Shown here piece after piece: positions 49,570-57,605 of a stretch of DNA of 64,000 nucleotides; positions within the stretch are counted from its first letter, which is position 1, and each line of letters opens with the position of its first letter. The stretch is from Desulfoplanes formicivorans (GTDB lineage Bacteria > Desulfobacterota > Desulfovibrionia > Desulfovibrionales > Desulfomicrobiaceae). The position numbers were made by a program, and so were the translations under genes. The notes under the pieces are model-generated. The model had not been told where the DNA came from, did not search any database, and was given only the letters and a program-made list of their open reading frames with translations. The DNA is taken from the NCBI RefSeq assembly GCF_001748225.1, contig NZ_BDFE01000017.1:1-64000 (forward strand), given 5' to 3'.

Positions 49570-51267
49570 TTATGTATCTTGCCGGGTCACGGGAATGTGT
49601 ACGTGGAAGACGGTTCCCTTGCCCACGGCACTGTTGACTGAAATTTCTCCGCCGATTTTTTTGATGATCCCGTAGCAGATGGACAGCCCGAGGCCCGTCC
49701 CCTTGCCCACGGCCTTGGTGGTGAAAAAGGGATCAAAGATCCGTTGCAGGTTGGCCGGGGCAATGCCCGAACCCGTGTCCTCGATATCAACAACAATCAT
49801 CTGGTCTTCCAGACGGGTGGACAGGGTGATGGATCCACCTTTTTTGGAATCTATGGCATCAACGGCGTTGTTGATCAGGTTGAGAAAGACCTGCTGCATT
49901 TCCGACGGGGAAACATGCACGGTGGGCAGGTTGGCGGCAAGATTGCTGATGATCTCCACATTGCCGAACCGGGCCCTTTTTTCCGACAATCCCACCACTT
50001 CCTCGATGATGGTGTTCAGTTGGACATCCTGGATGCGCGAATCGATCTTGCGGGCAAAGCTCAACAGCTTGTGGGTAATCTCCTTGCACCTGATGCCCTG
50101 ATTCCTGATCTGGTTGAGGGCGCGTTGGTATTCCTTGAAGTTGTCGCTGTTCTTGAACTCTTCCTCCTCGAGAATATCGCCCATCCAGCCGGCTTCCTCC
50201 ACCATGATGGCCACCGGATTGTTGATTTCGTGGGCGATGCCTGCGGCCAGCTCGCCCAAGGACGCCAGTTTGCCGGCCTCGATGATCTGTTCGTTCATCA
50301 ATTCCTTTTCCTGGTCGGACTTTCTGATCTGATCGACCATCTTGCGGGAGAGAAAGATGGCCATGACAAAAATGCTGCAACTGCCCAGGAAAAAGATGAC
50401 AATGCCCAGATTGCGCGTCTGATAAAGATCGGAAAAGGCATCCTTTTCATCCTGTTGGAAGATCAGGACCCATTTGCCGTTGTTAAGCGTGGTAACAAGA
50501 TATATGGACTGGTGGTCAGCGGAATAGGAGCCCTCGAAGACCTCGACGCCTTCAGCAGGAATGTTTTTACTGAGAATATGCTTCTTGATGGTCTCGGTAT
50601 CGGGCTGATTGGCCTGCAGCTTGGTTTGCAGCTCTCCCTTACGGTTGACGATGAACGCCCGGCCTGTCTCGCCGATGCGGATGTTTTTGACCAGTTCGTT
50701 GAACAGGACAAAATCAATGGTTGTCCGCACGATCCAGTTCCTGGTGCCGTCTGTCTTCCGAATGGCGATGATGAAATGCGGTAGTCCCCGAATGCCCAGA
50801 AAGACATCACTGATGTAGAACTCCTTTTCCATGGCCTCCCTGAACCATTCGGCCTGGGAGTAGTTGACACGGCCGAGGTTGAAGGGGCCGACATAGTCGG
50901 TCTGGATGCCCTCGTCATTGATCAGCCCGATATCCACGAAAAAGGGGCCGTATTCCTCTCTGAGTTGTTCAAGTTTGGACTGCAATGCGTTTTCGTCATC
51001 CAGTTGCGGGATGGAGCAGGTTTTGGAAAGGAACAGGATGTTGGCCAGTTTTTCCTTGAGGAAATTGTCGATATTCTGTTTGTGTTTCTCCACCAGTTCC
51101 TGAATGTGGGCAATGACCTTGGCTTTGTACGCATTGTTGTACTTGTACGAGGTTATGAAGGTGATCAGGATGAGCGGCGTGAACGAGGCAATGATCATCT
51201 TGATGACAAGATTCCTGGTAAGATTGTGATAATAGGCTTCATCGTGGGTGATTTCTTCGCAGTTCAT
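49570..51267 (-). CDS. Sensor histidine kinase with extracytoplasmic Cache-like domain
   Basis: 565 residues. TM1 near 22-40 (MIIASFTPLILITFITSY), a ~240-residue periplasmic Cache-like domain (FFVDIGLINDEGIQTDYVGP, GRAFIVNRKGEL, WVLIFQQDEKDAF), TM2 near 287-308, then HisKA with the acceptor ELAAGIAHEINNPVAI (His about 346) and an HATPase domain: LINNAVDAIDSKKG (N box), VDIEDTGSGIAP (G1), GKGTGLGLSICYGI (G2). No receiver is fused; three receivers follow in the operon. GAGGA precedes the ATG. Confidence 0.93.
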   Translation of the reverse strand: MNCEEITHDEAYYHNLTRNLVIKMIIASFTPLILITFITSYKYNNAYKAKVIAHIQELVEKHKQNIDNFLKEKLANILFLSKTCSIPQLDDENALQSKLEQLREEYGPFFVDIGLINDEGIQTDYVGPFNLGRVNYSQAEWFREAMEKEFYISDVFLGIRGLPHFIIAIRKTDGTRNWIVRTTIDFVLFNELVKNIRIGETGRAFIVNRKGELQTKLQANQPDTETIKKHILSKNIPAEGVEVFEGSYSADHQSIYLVTTLNNGKWVLIFQQDEKDAFSDLYQTRNLGIVIFFLGSCSIFVMAIFLSRKMVDQIRKSDQEKELMNEQIIEAGKLASLGELAAGIAHEINNPVAIMVEEAGWMGDILEEEEFKNSDNFKEYQRALNQIRNQGIRCKEITHKLLSFARKIDSRIQDVQLNTIIEEVVGLSEKRARFGNVEIISNLAANLPTVHVSPSEMQQVFLNLINNAVDAIDSKKGGSITLSTRLEDQMIVVDIEDTGSGIAPANLQRIFDPFFTTKAVGKGTGLGLSICYGIIKKIGGEISVNSAVGKGTVFHVHIPVTRQDT

Positions 51268-51407
51268 GTCCTGTCCTCTTTCCTGATGTTCTCTCGGTTC
51301 TCCGGTCTTGCCCGACCTTGCTGGAGTACAACTCCCGGGCTGTGCGCCCTGTCCCGGCCAAGGCCCGGGGAAATCGAACGAAGTCGAGAGCTAAACGCTG
51401 TTTGCCT

Positions 51408-51417
51408 ATACCTGTTT
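51408..51417. promoter_or_regulatory. Half of an inverted repeat at the sigma-54 promoter (downstream arm)
   Basis: ATACCTGTTT on + reads AAACAGGTAT on -. It lies just downstream of the predicted start site. Its partner is at 51493-51508. Possible binding site of the enhancer-binding protein or a repressor. Confidence 0.35.
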
Positions 51418-51427
51418 CAAAACAAAG

Positions 51428-51443
51428 GGCAATGCCCGTGCCA
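51428..51443 (-). promoter_or_regulatory. Sigma-54 (-24/-12) promoter of the histidine kinase operon
   Basis: Reading the - strand: TGGCACGGGCATTGCC. TGGCAC, five bases, TTGC is a full match to the sigma-54 consensus TGGCAC-N5-TTGC, including the GG and GC anchors ten bases apart. It lies about 160 bases upstream of the kinase start and points at it. Confidence 0.8.
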
Positions 51444-51492
51444 AAACGTTTTGTTGATTTGATTTTTCGCAGTCCCTTGAAATCAAATTAAA

Positions 51493-51508
51493 AACAGGTA
51501 CAGGTATC
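51493..51508. promoter_or_regulatory. Candidate upstream activator site (tandem ACAGGT)
   Basis: AAACAGGTACAGGTAT: two direct ACAGGT units, complementary to the arm at 51408-51417. It lies about 50-65 bases upstream of the -24 element, where an enhancer-binding protein could sit. Confidence 0.4.
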
Positions 51509-51558
51509 CCCAGTTGAAACGTTATGGAACGAAAAAAAAATGTGACATGTCAGAAAAT

Positions 51559-51586
51559 TTTACAGAATGTAAATGAATGATATATG
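51559..51586 (+). promoter_or_regulatory. Putative sigma-70 promoter of comEC
   Basis: TTTACA at 51559-51564 and TATATG at 51581-51586 with a 16-base spacer, 30 bases before the start codon. Confidence 0.3.
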
Positions 51587-51617
51587 TCTATTTTGATTGC
51601 AATTCCGGAGAGATAGA

Positions 51618-54101
51618 TTGGGAAAATACGCCTCGGAATCCAGCTGCTCCCTGCTTCCCTGGCATATACTGCTGATTTTTTTTGTCGTGGGATGTCTGGG
51701 CCATGCCTACCCGGTCCCGGCTGTTTCCGGAGCCGTGCTCGCGTACATGCTGCTGCGAAGTTGTAGTCGGACACCGGGACTTTTGGTGATCGCTGCTGTG
51801 GCCTGTCTTGGCCTTGTCTATGCCTGGTGGCGTATTCCCCATCCTCCGTCCATGGAACAGATGCACCTGGATACAAAAAAACGGGTGTTCATTTCGGGGC
51901 AGGTCCATGATACCCGATGGCGCTTTGCCAACCGGTTGTACCTTGTGGCCCGGGACGTACGGGTTGCCGGAGAACATGGTCCTGTTCTTCCGGGCAGGCT
52001 CCTTGTGTCGGTTCGCCATGCGGAGAGTGCCCCTCTCTTGGGGCAACGGTTTCATGGACAGGTCCGGTTGCGATCCGTGCATGCACTCAAAAATCCGGGG
52101 TGCTGGGATGGTGAAGCCTATTGGGGACGCAAGGGCATCTGGTTCCGGACGTATATTGATGATCTGTCCTGTCTTACCTTTGAACCCCAAAAGGTTGATG
52201 CTCTCCAGGCCCTGCGCCGGGAGCTGCGACATGGCATCCGAAGCACGCTGCCTCCGGGAAAAGGCAGGGCCCTGACGCTGGCTCTGCTTCTGGGAGAACG
52301 TTCCGAGCTCGACAACAAGCTGTACGAAGTGTTGCAGCGGGCGGGCATTGTGCATTCCCTGGCCCTGTCAGGCCTTCATCTGGGATTCATGGTCTTTTTC
52401 GGGTGGGTTCTGGCCCGGGGTGTGGGATGGCTCTGGCCGAATGTTTATCTGGTCATTGCCCGTCCCAAACTGGCCGTCATCCTGGCCAGTCCCCTGGTGG
52501 TATTCTACATGTGGATAGGCGGGTGGACCCCGTCCCTGTTGCGGGCCGGGATCATGTTTGGATCGTGGGGACTGCTGCTTCTTCTGAACAGGACACGGAT
52601 TCTTCTGGATGGACTGTTTTTGGCCGTATTGGTCATTGTACTCTGGTCACCCCAGGAGATTTTTTCCCTCAGTCTGCAGTTCTCGGTCCTGGCTGTTGCA
52701 GGTATTGTTCTTCTGGTCCCGCCCATCCAGTCGCGTTGTGCTGCCTGGGCCGGTGAAAGCGTTTGCAAAAAACTGGTTGTTTCGACCGCCATGCTCATGG
52801 TTGTGAGCTGGGTGGCCAGTCTGGCGATCCTGCCGGTCCAGGTCTGGAACTTTGGCACCTTGACCCTGCATCAGTACTACAATGTTGTCTGGATTCCCCT
52901 GCTGGGTTTTGTGCTCCTTCCCCTGGGGTTTATGGGCCTGATGCTGTCGCTGGTCCCCGGCATGGAGTGGCTGGGATCAGGGGCCTTGCTTGCGGTCAAT
53001 CATGTCATGAACCTGTGGTGTCATGCGCTTGGAATAGCCCAGGAACATGGCTGGCTGGAGATGATCCAGGTTGTGCGGCCAAGATGGCCCACCATGCTCG
53101 GGTTCTATGCCATGGGCGTGCTCGCCCTTGTAATCTGGAAGCAGGGACTTACATCCCGGCGTTTGGGCATGGCAGCCTGGGGGGCAGCCTTGTGCCTGCT
53201 GGTTCTGCCTGCCATGGTAACGGAAAGTTCCCTGACAACCCGTTCATCCAGGATTCTGGTCATGGATACCGGCATGAGTCAGGCCGTGTATGTGGAACTG
53301 CCGGGAAATCAACGGGTACTCGTGGATGGGGGAGGGTCGTGGAACAGGGATTTCGACATGGGCAAGGCCGTGGTCACCCCGGTTCTCACCTGGGGCCGAC
53401 CGCCAAGGCTTGATGCGGTTTTTTTGACCCACAGTGATTGCGATCATTTGCGTGGCCTCTTTCATCCCCTTGCCACCTGTTCGGTGGGCGCCATGTACTG
53501 GAATGGGCAGTTTCCCCGCAACCCGTGGGACAGGCAGTTGCTTGAAGATGTGTTTGCCAGCAAGCGGATGGCTGTGCATCAGGTCCGGTGTGGAATGCGT
53601 GTGGATATGGGAGAAGGCGTGGAGATAGAGGTTCTGCATCCGTCTCGGGACGCAGCCGCCATGTCCAGGAACAACGGTTCCCTGGTTCTGCGTTTTCTTA
53701 TTGACGGCAAGGGCGTGCTGCTCATTCCGGGGGATATCGAGGCCCGGGGGATCGAGGAGGTGCTGGCCAAAAATGACGATCTTCAGGCCGATGTATTGAT
53801 CCTGCCCCACCACGGAAGCGCATCAAGCTGGTCCGAAGCCCTGTATGATCGGGTCAGTCCCCGCTTGGCCGTGGCCGCGGCCGGGTGGAACAACAGGTAT
53901 GGTTTTCCTTCCAGCAAGGTGGTTGCGTCACTCATTGAACGCGGTGTCCCGGTGTTGAGCACGGGCATGCATGGTGCCATTGAAGTGGTGTGGAAGGGCA
54001 ATCAGGAGCTGGATGTTCGTCCCATGCGACCTGTTCCTGCGCCAAGTTTCTTGAAAAGGAATGTGATACCTGGGCGTTGCAATGGTGTGTCACAAGAATG
54101 A
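51618..54101 (+). CDS. comEC: ComEC/Rec2 DNA-uptake channel with metallo-beta-lactamase-like domain
   Basis: 827 residues. Domain order: N-terminal membrane helices with an OB-like extracytoplasmic domain (FISGQVHDTRWRFANRLYLVARDV), the competence channel (ALLLGERSELDNKLYEVLQRAGIVHSLALSGLHLG), about ten helices, and a C-terminal metallo-beta-lactamase domain with FLTHSDCDHLRGL (HxDxDH) and LPHHGSASSW. It moves one DNA strand across the inner membrane in natural transformation. The start is a TTG at 51618 with GGAGAG five bases upstream. Confidence 0.93.
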   Translation: MGKYASESSCSLLPWHILLIFFVVGCLGHAYPVPAVSGAVLAYMLLRSCSRTPGLLVIAAVACLGLVYAWWRIPHPPSMEQMHLDTKKRVFISGQVHDTRWRFANRLYLVARDVRVAGEHGPVLPGRLLVSVRHAESAPLLGQRFHGQVRLRSVHALKNPGCWDGEAYWGRKGIWFRTYIDDLSCLTFEPQKVDALQALRRELRHGIRSTLPPGKGRALTLALLLGERSELDNKLYEVLQRAGIVHSLALSGLHLGFMVFFGWVLARGVGWLWPNVYLVIARPKLAVILASPLVVFYMWIGGWTPSLLRAGIMFGSWGLLLLLNRTRILLDGLFLAVLVIVLWSPQEIFSLSLQFSVLAVAGIVLLVPPIQSRCAAWAGESVCKKLVVSTAMLMVVSWVASLAILPVQVWNFGTLTLHQYYNVVWIPLLGFVLLPLGFMGLMLSLVPGMEWLGSGALLAVNHVMNLWCHALGIAQEHGWLEMIQVVRPRWPTMLGFYAMGVLALVIWKQGLTSRRLGMAAWGAALCLLVLPAMVTESSLTTRSSRILVMDTGMSQAVYVELPGNQRVLVDGGGSWNRDFDMGKAVVTPVLTWGRPPRLDAVFLTHSDCDHLRGLFHPLATCSVGAMYWNGQFPRNPWDRQLLEDVFASKRMAVHQVRCGMRVDMGEGVEIEVLHPSRDAAAMSRNNGSLVLRFLIDGKGVLLIPGDIEARGIEEVLAKNDDLQADVLILPHHGSASSWSEALYDRVSPRLAVAAAGWNNRYGFPSSKVVASLIERGVPVLSTGMHGAIEVVWKGNQELDVRPMRPVPAPSFLKRNVIPGRCNGVSQE

Positions 54102-54317
54102 TTGCCTGCACCAGAGGAACTTGCATCTTGCCACATGCTTTTTTCATGTATGCGGGCAGGGATAGGGGTGAATACGGAGTGAAAACACACGGAAATTTGC
54201 TGGAGTATTTGAGCTTGAACAGCCCAGGATGTTTCCCTGCCGGCCAACAGGAGGGAGTGAGACAGGGAAGAAATTGGGGAGTGGCAGAGGAAAAGCTTGA
54301 GAAAGAGAGCAATACAA

Positions 54318-54353
54318 GATAGGAGTAACCTCTTTGTTAAGAGGCCTCCTATC
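54318..54353. terminator. Two-part hairpin between comEC and mucR-like gene
   Basis: GATAGGAG pairs with CTCCTATC (8 bp); inside, CCTCTT pairs with AAGAGG (6 bp) around a TGTT loop, with a small asymmetric internal loop. A stable structure but without a strong U-tract, so terminator function is likely but not proven. Confidence 0.55.
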
Positions 54354-54372
54354 CTGCATTGCAGGTACAAGA

Positions 54373-54396
54373 CATGGCTGATTGTGGTCAGCCATG
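54373..54396. other. Second hairpin between comEC and mucR-like gene
   Basis: Perfect 9-bp stem CATGGCTGA/TCAGCCATG with a 6-base TTGTGG loop, 20 bases beyond the first hairpin. No U-tract on either side. It may be a processing or stability element. Confidence 0.4.
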
Positions 54397-54417
54397 AAGA
54401 ATCCTGTCTGTGATCAT

Positions 54418-54816
54418 CTAGCTGGAGTGCGTTCGTCTTTTTTCCCAGAGCTTCATGTCTTTCATCTTTTTGCGGCGTTCACGGGCAAGGGCTTTGGCCA
54501 CAAGAGACGTGCCCTTTTTGTAACCCCATTTGGCTCTGTATTCTTCAGGGGTGAGGCCGTGAGAAGCCAGATGCTTTTTGGTCAGCACCTTGAAGCTTTT
54601 GCCACATTCGAGGCAGATAACGCTTTTTTCCCTGATGGCCTTTTTGGGATCAACAGGGGGTTCCACATTGGTGGCAACTTCTGCGTTGTCTTCGGCAATA
54701 TTGCGAATTCCTTTGGACAAAGACTGGACCATGGATGTAATTTCTTCTTCCGTCATGGTCCGCACACTCGCCTGAGCCTTTACAATCTCCAAAGCTTCTT
54801 TGAGATAATCTTCCAT
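54418..54816 (-). CDS. MucR/Ros-family zinc-finger transcriptional regulator
   Basis: 132 residues. The zinc finger is CLECGKSFKVLTKKHLASHG (two Cys, two His), followed by LTPEEYRAKWGYKKGTSLVAKALARERR, the MucR/Ros DNA-binding arm. Such proteins bind AT-rich DNA and often repress exopolysaccharide and virulence genes. The ATG at 54816 has GGAGG six bases upstream; the next ATG upstream (54828) does not. It might regulate the AT-rich exopolysaccharide cluster, but that is only a suggestion. Confidence 0.92.
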   Translation of the reverse strand: MEDYLKEALEIVKAQASVRTMTEEEITSMVQSLSKGIRNIAEDNAEVATNVEPPVDPKKAIREKSVICLECGKSFKVLTKKHLASHGLTPEEYRAKWGYKKGTSLVAKALARERRKKMKDMKLWEKRRTHSS

Positions 54817-54857
54817 TATTTCCTCCATGATATTGTAGTATCACAAAAACATCTATA

Positions 54858-54886
54858 AGAATAATTTGTTGAAAAATAATTGTCAA
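54858..54886 (-). promoter_or_regulatory. Putative sigma-70 promoter of mucR-like gene
   Basis: On the - strand TTGACA (54886-54881), a 17-base AT-rich spacer and TATTCT (54863-54858), 42 bases before the start. The region is AT-rich, so self-binding by MucR is plausible. Confidence 0.5.
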
Positions 54887-54952
54887 TGCTTTTTATTTTT
54901 GAATCATCACATTTTATTGAATCGAATACATTACTCAATGCAAGGAGCGTAC

Positions 54953-55447
54953 ATGGCACCGACAAAGAAAATTGTGAGCGACCTCTCGTCCGTGGTCAAA
55001 TTTGAACAATGGATGCGTTTCTACTTCATCAAAAAGGATGGAGATGATTTGATTATCGCACCGGAACCCGAGCATATGAATAGAATCAAGACGTTATACG
55101 CCGAATATTACGAGCTTGCTGAAGCCATGTGCCTGGTCAAGATGACCCCCCAAACATCTCAGCGCCTGATTCTCGATTTCATCAGAGATCATTTTGACGG
55201 CCAGGAGTACAAGTCCACGCAGATCCACAAGGCATTGGACAGCAAGGACTTCTCCACGGAGATGTATCTTTTCAATATGTGGCTGGAACTGCACGACACG
55301 CAGCTTGGTGAACAGATCATTGGATATGATGAATGGATCGGACTTTACGAAGCATGGAAGAATTCGGAACAGGGACAAAAAGTTCTGCTTTCCATGGAAT
55401 CGGGTTCGACTGCAGGAGGAGATGACTCCTCGTCAACGGTCCATTGA
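54953..55447 (+). CDS. Conserved hypothetical, helical cytoplasmic protein
   Basis: 164 residues, no recognised domain. Mostly alpha-helical and acidic (LYAEYYELAEAMCLVKM, ILDFIRDHFDGQEYKSTQIHKAL), with an aromatic-rich IGYDEWIGLYEAWKNSEQG and a low-complexity Ser tail. No signal peptide. AAGGAG precedes the ATG at 54953; in-frame upstream starts have none. It is divergent from mucR-like and ends at a strong terminator. Confidence 0.7.
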   Translation: MAPTKKIVSDLSSVVKFEQWMRFYFIKKDGDDLIIAPEPEHMNRIKTLYAEYYELAEAMCLVKMTPQTSQRLILDFIRDHFDGQEYKSTQIHKALDSKDFSTEMYLFNMWLELHDTQLGEQIIGYDEWIGLYEAWKNSEQGQKVLLSMESGSTAGGDDSSSTVH

Positions 55448-55474
55448 TTTTTCACATCGTTCAGGTCGAGTCGG

Positions 55475-55512
55475 AAAAAAGGGATGGTCCCCGCAGGGAC
55501 CATCCCTTTTTT
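55475..55512. terminator. Bidirectional intrinsic terminator
   Basis: 17-bp stem (A6 plus GGGATGGTCCC pairing with GGGACCATCCC plus T6) with a CGCA loop. Gives U6 in the + direction after the gene ending at 55447 and A6/U6 in the other. Confidence 0.85.
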
Positions 55513-55703
55513 CGCGTGTACGGCACTCGGGTATGCTCTCACCCCATGCGGTGTACGCCTCTGACCGGGCGTCACCGGGTGTCTGGGACAGGGAGACACG
55601 GGAGTCCTGTTGGTGTCTGGAGATAGGGCGGGAAAAAAGGCATGCGGATTCCTTGGCCTGCAAGGCACAAGGGAGCTTTCGGAAGGGGGAACCGGCTGGG
55701 CGG

Positions 55704-56219
55704 TTATTGGCGCAGGGCTTCCTGGCTGGCGAAAAAGACCTGGGCGTTCTGGGACTTTAGGGGATTGCGCTTTTCCGTAGAAGGCCGTTGGGCCAAAAGG
55801 ATCATTCTGTATCCAAAGGTGATGGCAGGGGTATCCACGGGCCTGGTCGTGGTCAATGTGAAGGTGAACGGAATCCCTGCTGCCGGTGGAAACGACATGG
55901 GGGGGTGTTTGAATGTCTGCCGGAGAAGGACCCTGCCGGAAGGATCACTGATATAGGCGGTAATGACCAGCTCGGACATCCAGGATGACCAGGCGGGAAA
56001 GCGTTCGGTTCTGGGCAGGGCCGTGCCTGTGATGACAAAGCGGTTGCCGTCCCGGGCACAGGAATAATCCATGGTCCAGAATTTCAGGGCCACTCGTGTG
56101 GGGGTGTCAGCCTGCCATGGTCTGGGAGAAAGATGGTTGACGTTCAGGGTGGAACATCCCCCGAGAAAGATGCAGGCGACAAGAAAAACAACAGGAAAAA
56201 GGGCTTTTCGAGAGTACAT
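55704..56219 (-). CDS. Hypothetical lipoprotein
   Basis: 171 residues. Lipoprotein signal with lipobox FLGGC (Cys about 22), then a beta-rich domain (VALKFWTMDYSCARDGNRFVITGTA, VITAYISDPSGRVLLRQTF). No family was recognised. It lies downstream of the cysteine-cluster gene on the same strand, 9 bases away, and may be co-transcribed with it. The region 55513-55703 beside it holds no recognised gene. Confidence 0.75.
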   Translation of the reverse strand: MYSRKALFPVVFLVACIFLGGCSTLNVNHLSPRPWQADTPTRVALKFWTMDYSCARDGNRFVITGTALPRTERFPAWSSWMSELVITAYISDPSGRVLLRQTFKHPPMSFPPAAGIPFTFTLTTTRPVDTPAITFGYRMILLAQRPSTEKRNPLKSQNAQVFFASQEALRQ

Positions 56220-56228
56220 GCAACGCCA

Positions 56229-56828
56229 TTACATCTTTGGAGGTCCTTGTACAAGCATTTCCGCTAGGGTCATGTTCACCCGGGGAAGGGTTCGCAATCG
56301 CTTGGCACCCACAAATCCCTGTTCCAGTTGAACAAGACGGATATACAGGGGGGTTCTGTCAAGGATGGGAGGGGATGCCATGGTTCGGATGCGTTCCTGG
56401 CTTTTGAAGCAGCCCGGAAAGGAACGTGTGGTGCCATTAGGGGTCGTAATGCTGTTGGGGACGCCATGCATCCGGCAGATCATGAGCCGGTGGGAATAGA
56501 GTCCGCATAGGCCGTCCTGGTTCAGGGGGCACATGATGTGCGGCCGCTTGCCTGCCGCAAGATCCAGATTGGCCCTGGCCACATAGGCGCGGGCCTTGTC
56601 CAGGAACATGTCCCGGTCAGCCTGGGGCAGGGTGTTCATGCCTTTCCACAGGTAGGCCCACTCCACATAGGTATGGTGCATGAAGTAACTGGTGCAGCAG
56701 TTGTCCTCGCAATTCTTGCAGGACAATCCCATGTTTCTGGCCACATGGCTGTAGGCATCTTCCATGTCCTGATACAATGCGGCCAGTTTCCTGAACACGG
56801 CGGATCTGTTTTCCTTGTGTGTTTTCAT
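56229..56828 (-). CDS. YkgJ-type cysteine-cluster protein
   Basis: 199 residues. The Cys cluster is GLSCKNCEDNCCTSYF near residue 35, then IMCPLNQDGLCGLYSHRLMICRMHG: CxxC...CC with C...C...C later, matching the zinc/iron-chelating YkgJ (PF03692-type) family. The function is unknown, perhaps metal binding. The ATG at 56828 is the first in a good position; no strong ribosome site is visible, and a GTG or ATG upstream has no better one. It is downstream of aroK. Confidence 0.78.
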   Translation of the reverse strand: MKTHKENRSAVFRKLAALYQDMEDAYSHVARNMGLSCKNCEDNCCTSYFMHHTYVEWAYLWKGMNTLPQADRDMFLDKARAYVARANLDLAAGKRPHIMCPLNQDGLCGLYSHRLMICRMHGVPNSITTPNGTTRSFPGCFKSQERIRTMASPPILDRTPLYIRLVQLEQGFVGAKRLRTLPRVNMTLAEMLVQGPPKM

Positions 56829-56883
56829 GATCGGTTCATCAATGTTGATGGTTGGTGAGGCTGGCCGGCCAGGATCTGACGCA

Positions 56884-57435
56884 TCAGGTGGTGGTGTCGG
56901 TCCGGGGAGCTGGCAGGCGGTCAAGAATGGTCGCCACACAGGCCTGGACGCTCTGCGTGTCCGTACGGACAATCATGTCTGCGGCCTGTTCGTAAAGGGC
57001 CTCCCTTTCCCTGTACAGGTCTTTGATGGACTGGCCCGGGGCCATGGCCAATCCCCGCAAAGGGTTTTGGGCAATGCGTTGCTCAATGGTCGATAGTTGA
57101 GCCTTGAGGTAGATGCAGATGCCCAACTCCTTGAGATGCGCGACAGATGCCGGGTCATAGATAACGCTTCCCCCCGTGGAAATGACCGCTCGCCTGATGT
57201 CCAGGGACTGGATGAGGCGGGCTTCGGCATTGAGAAACTGTTCTCTGGAAAGGGTATCAGCCAGGGTCTGCAAATCCATGCCCCACCAGGCCTCGAGCAG
57301 GTGGTCCGTGTCCACATGGGCGAATCCCAATGTCCTGGCCAATGTTTTGCCAAGGGTGGACTTGCCGGCACCGGCCATGCCGATGAGAACAAGGGAACGA
57401 GTCGTATGTGTTGCAGGCTGAACAAGTGCAGACAT
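56884..57435 (-). CDS. aroK: Shikimate kinase
   Basis: 183 residues. Walker A LIGMAGAGKSTLGKTLA near residue 19, DTDHLLEAWWG (DxD for shikimate), VISTGGSVIYDP (the GGG loop reads GGS), and LRGLAMAPGQSIKDLYREREALYEQAAD (lid). It phosphorylates shikimate at the 3-OH in aromatic amino acid synthesis. The ATG at 57435 has AAGGG about ten bases upstream; a longer frame to 57519 is not supported. Confidence 0.88.
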   Translation of the reverse strand: MSALVQPATHTTRSLVLIGMAGAGKSTLGKTLARTLGFAHVDTDHLLEAWWGMDLQTLADTLSREQFLNAEARLIQSLDIRRAVISTGGSVIYDPASVAHLKELGICIYLKAQLSTIEQRIAQNPLRGLAMAPGQSIKDLYREREALYEQAADMIVRTDTQSVQACVATILDRLPAPRTDTTT

Positions 57436-57534
57436 GCCAGAAAACCCTTTGAAGATTGGGGAAAGCGGTTTGATGCCGGAAGGTCTGGGATCAAACAGGA
57501 ACGGTTGTGGATTAAACACTTTCCCGGCAAATGA

Positions 57535-57569
57535 AAAGCCCGAAATTCCTGCACGAAATTTCGGGCTTT
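57535..57569 (-). terminator. Terminator after the liv operon
   Basis: 13-bp stem AAAGCCCGAAATT/AATTTCGGGCTTT with a 9-base loop, about 40 bases downstream of livF (-) and followed by TTTTC on that strand. Confidence 0.75.
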
Positions 57570-57605
57570 AGATGATGGGGGACAGGCTAAACGGGATGGC
57601 GTCAA

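Larger units (their letters stand above)
51268..51617. other. Divergent control region between histidine kinase operon and comEC
   Basis: 350 bases without a gene. It holds the sigma-54 promoter for the kinase operon (51428-51443), an inverted repeat AAACAGGT around it (51408-51417 and 51493-51508), and a possible sigma-70 promoter for comEC (51559-51586). The leader of the kinase mRNA would be about 150 bases; GC-rich with small hairpins. Confidence 0.6.
54102..54417. other. Intergenic region with two hairpins, no gene recognised
   Basis: 316 bases between convergent comEC (+) and mucR-like (-). Apart from the hairpins at 54318-54353 and 54373-54396 nothing is supported; the open frames have no ribosome site. 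Confidence 0.5.
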
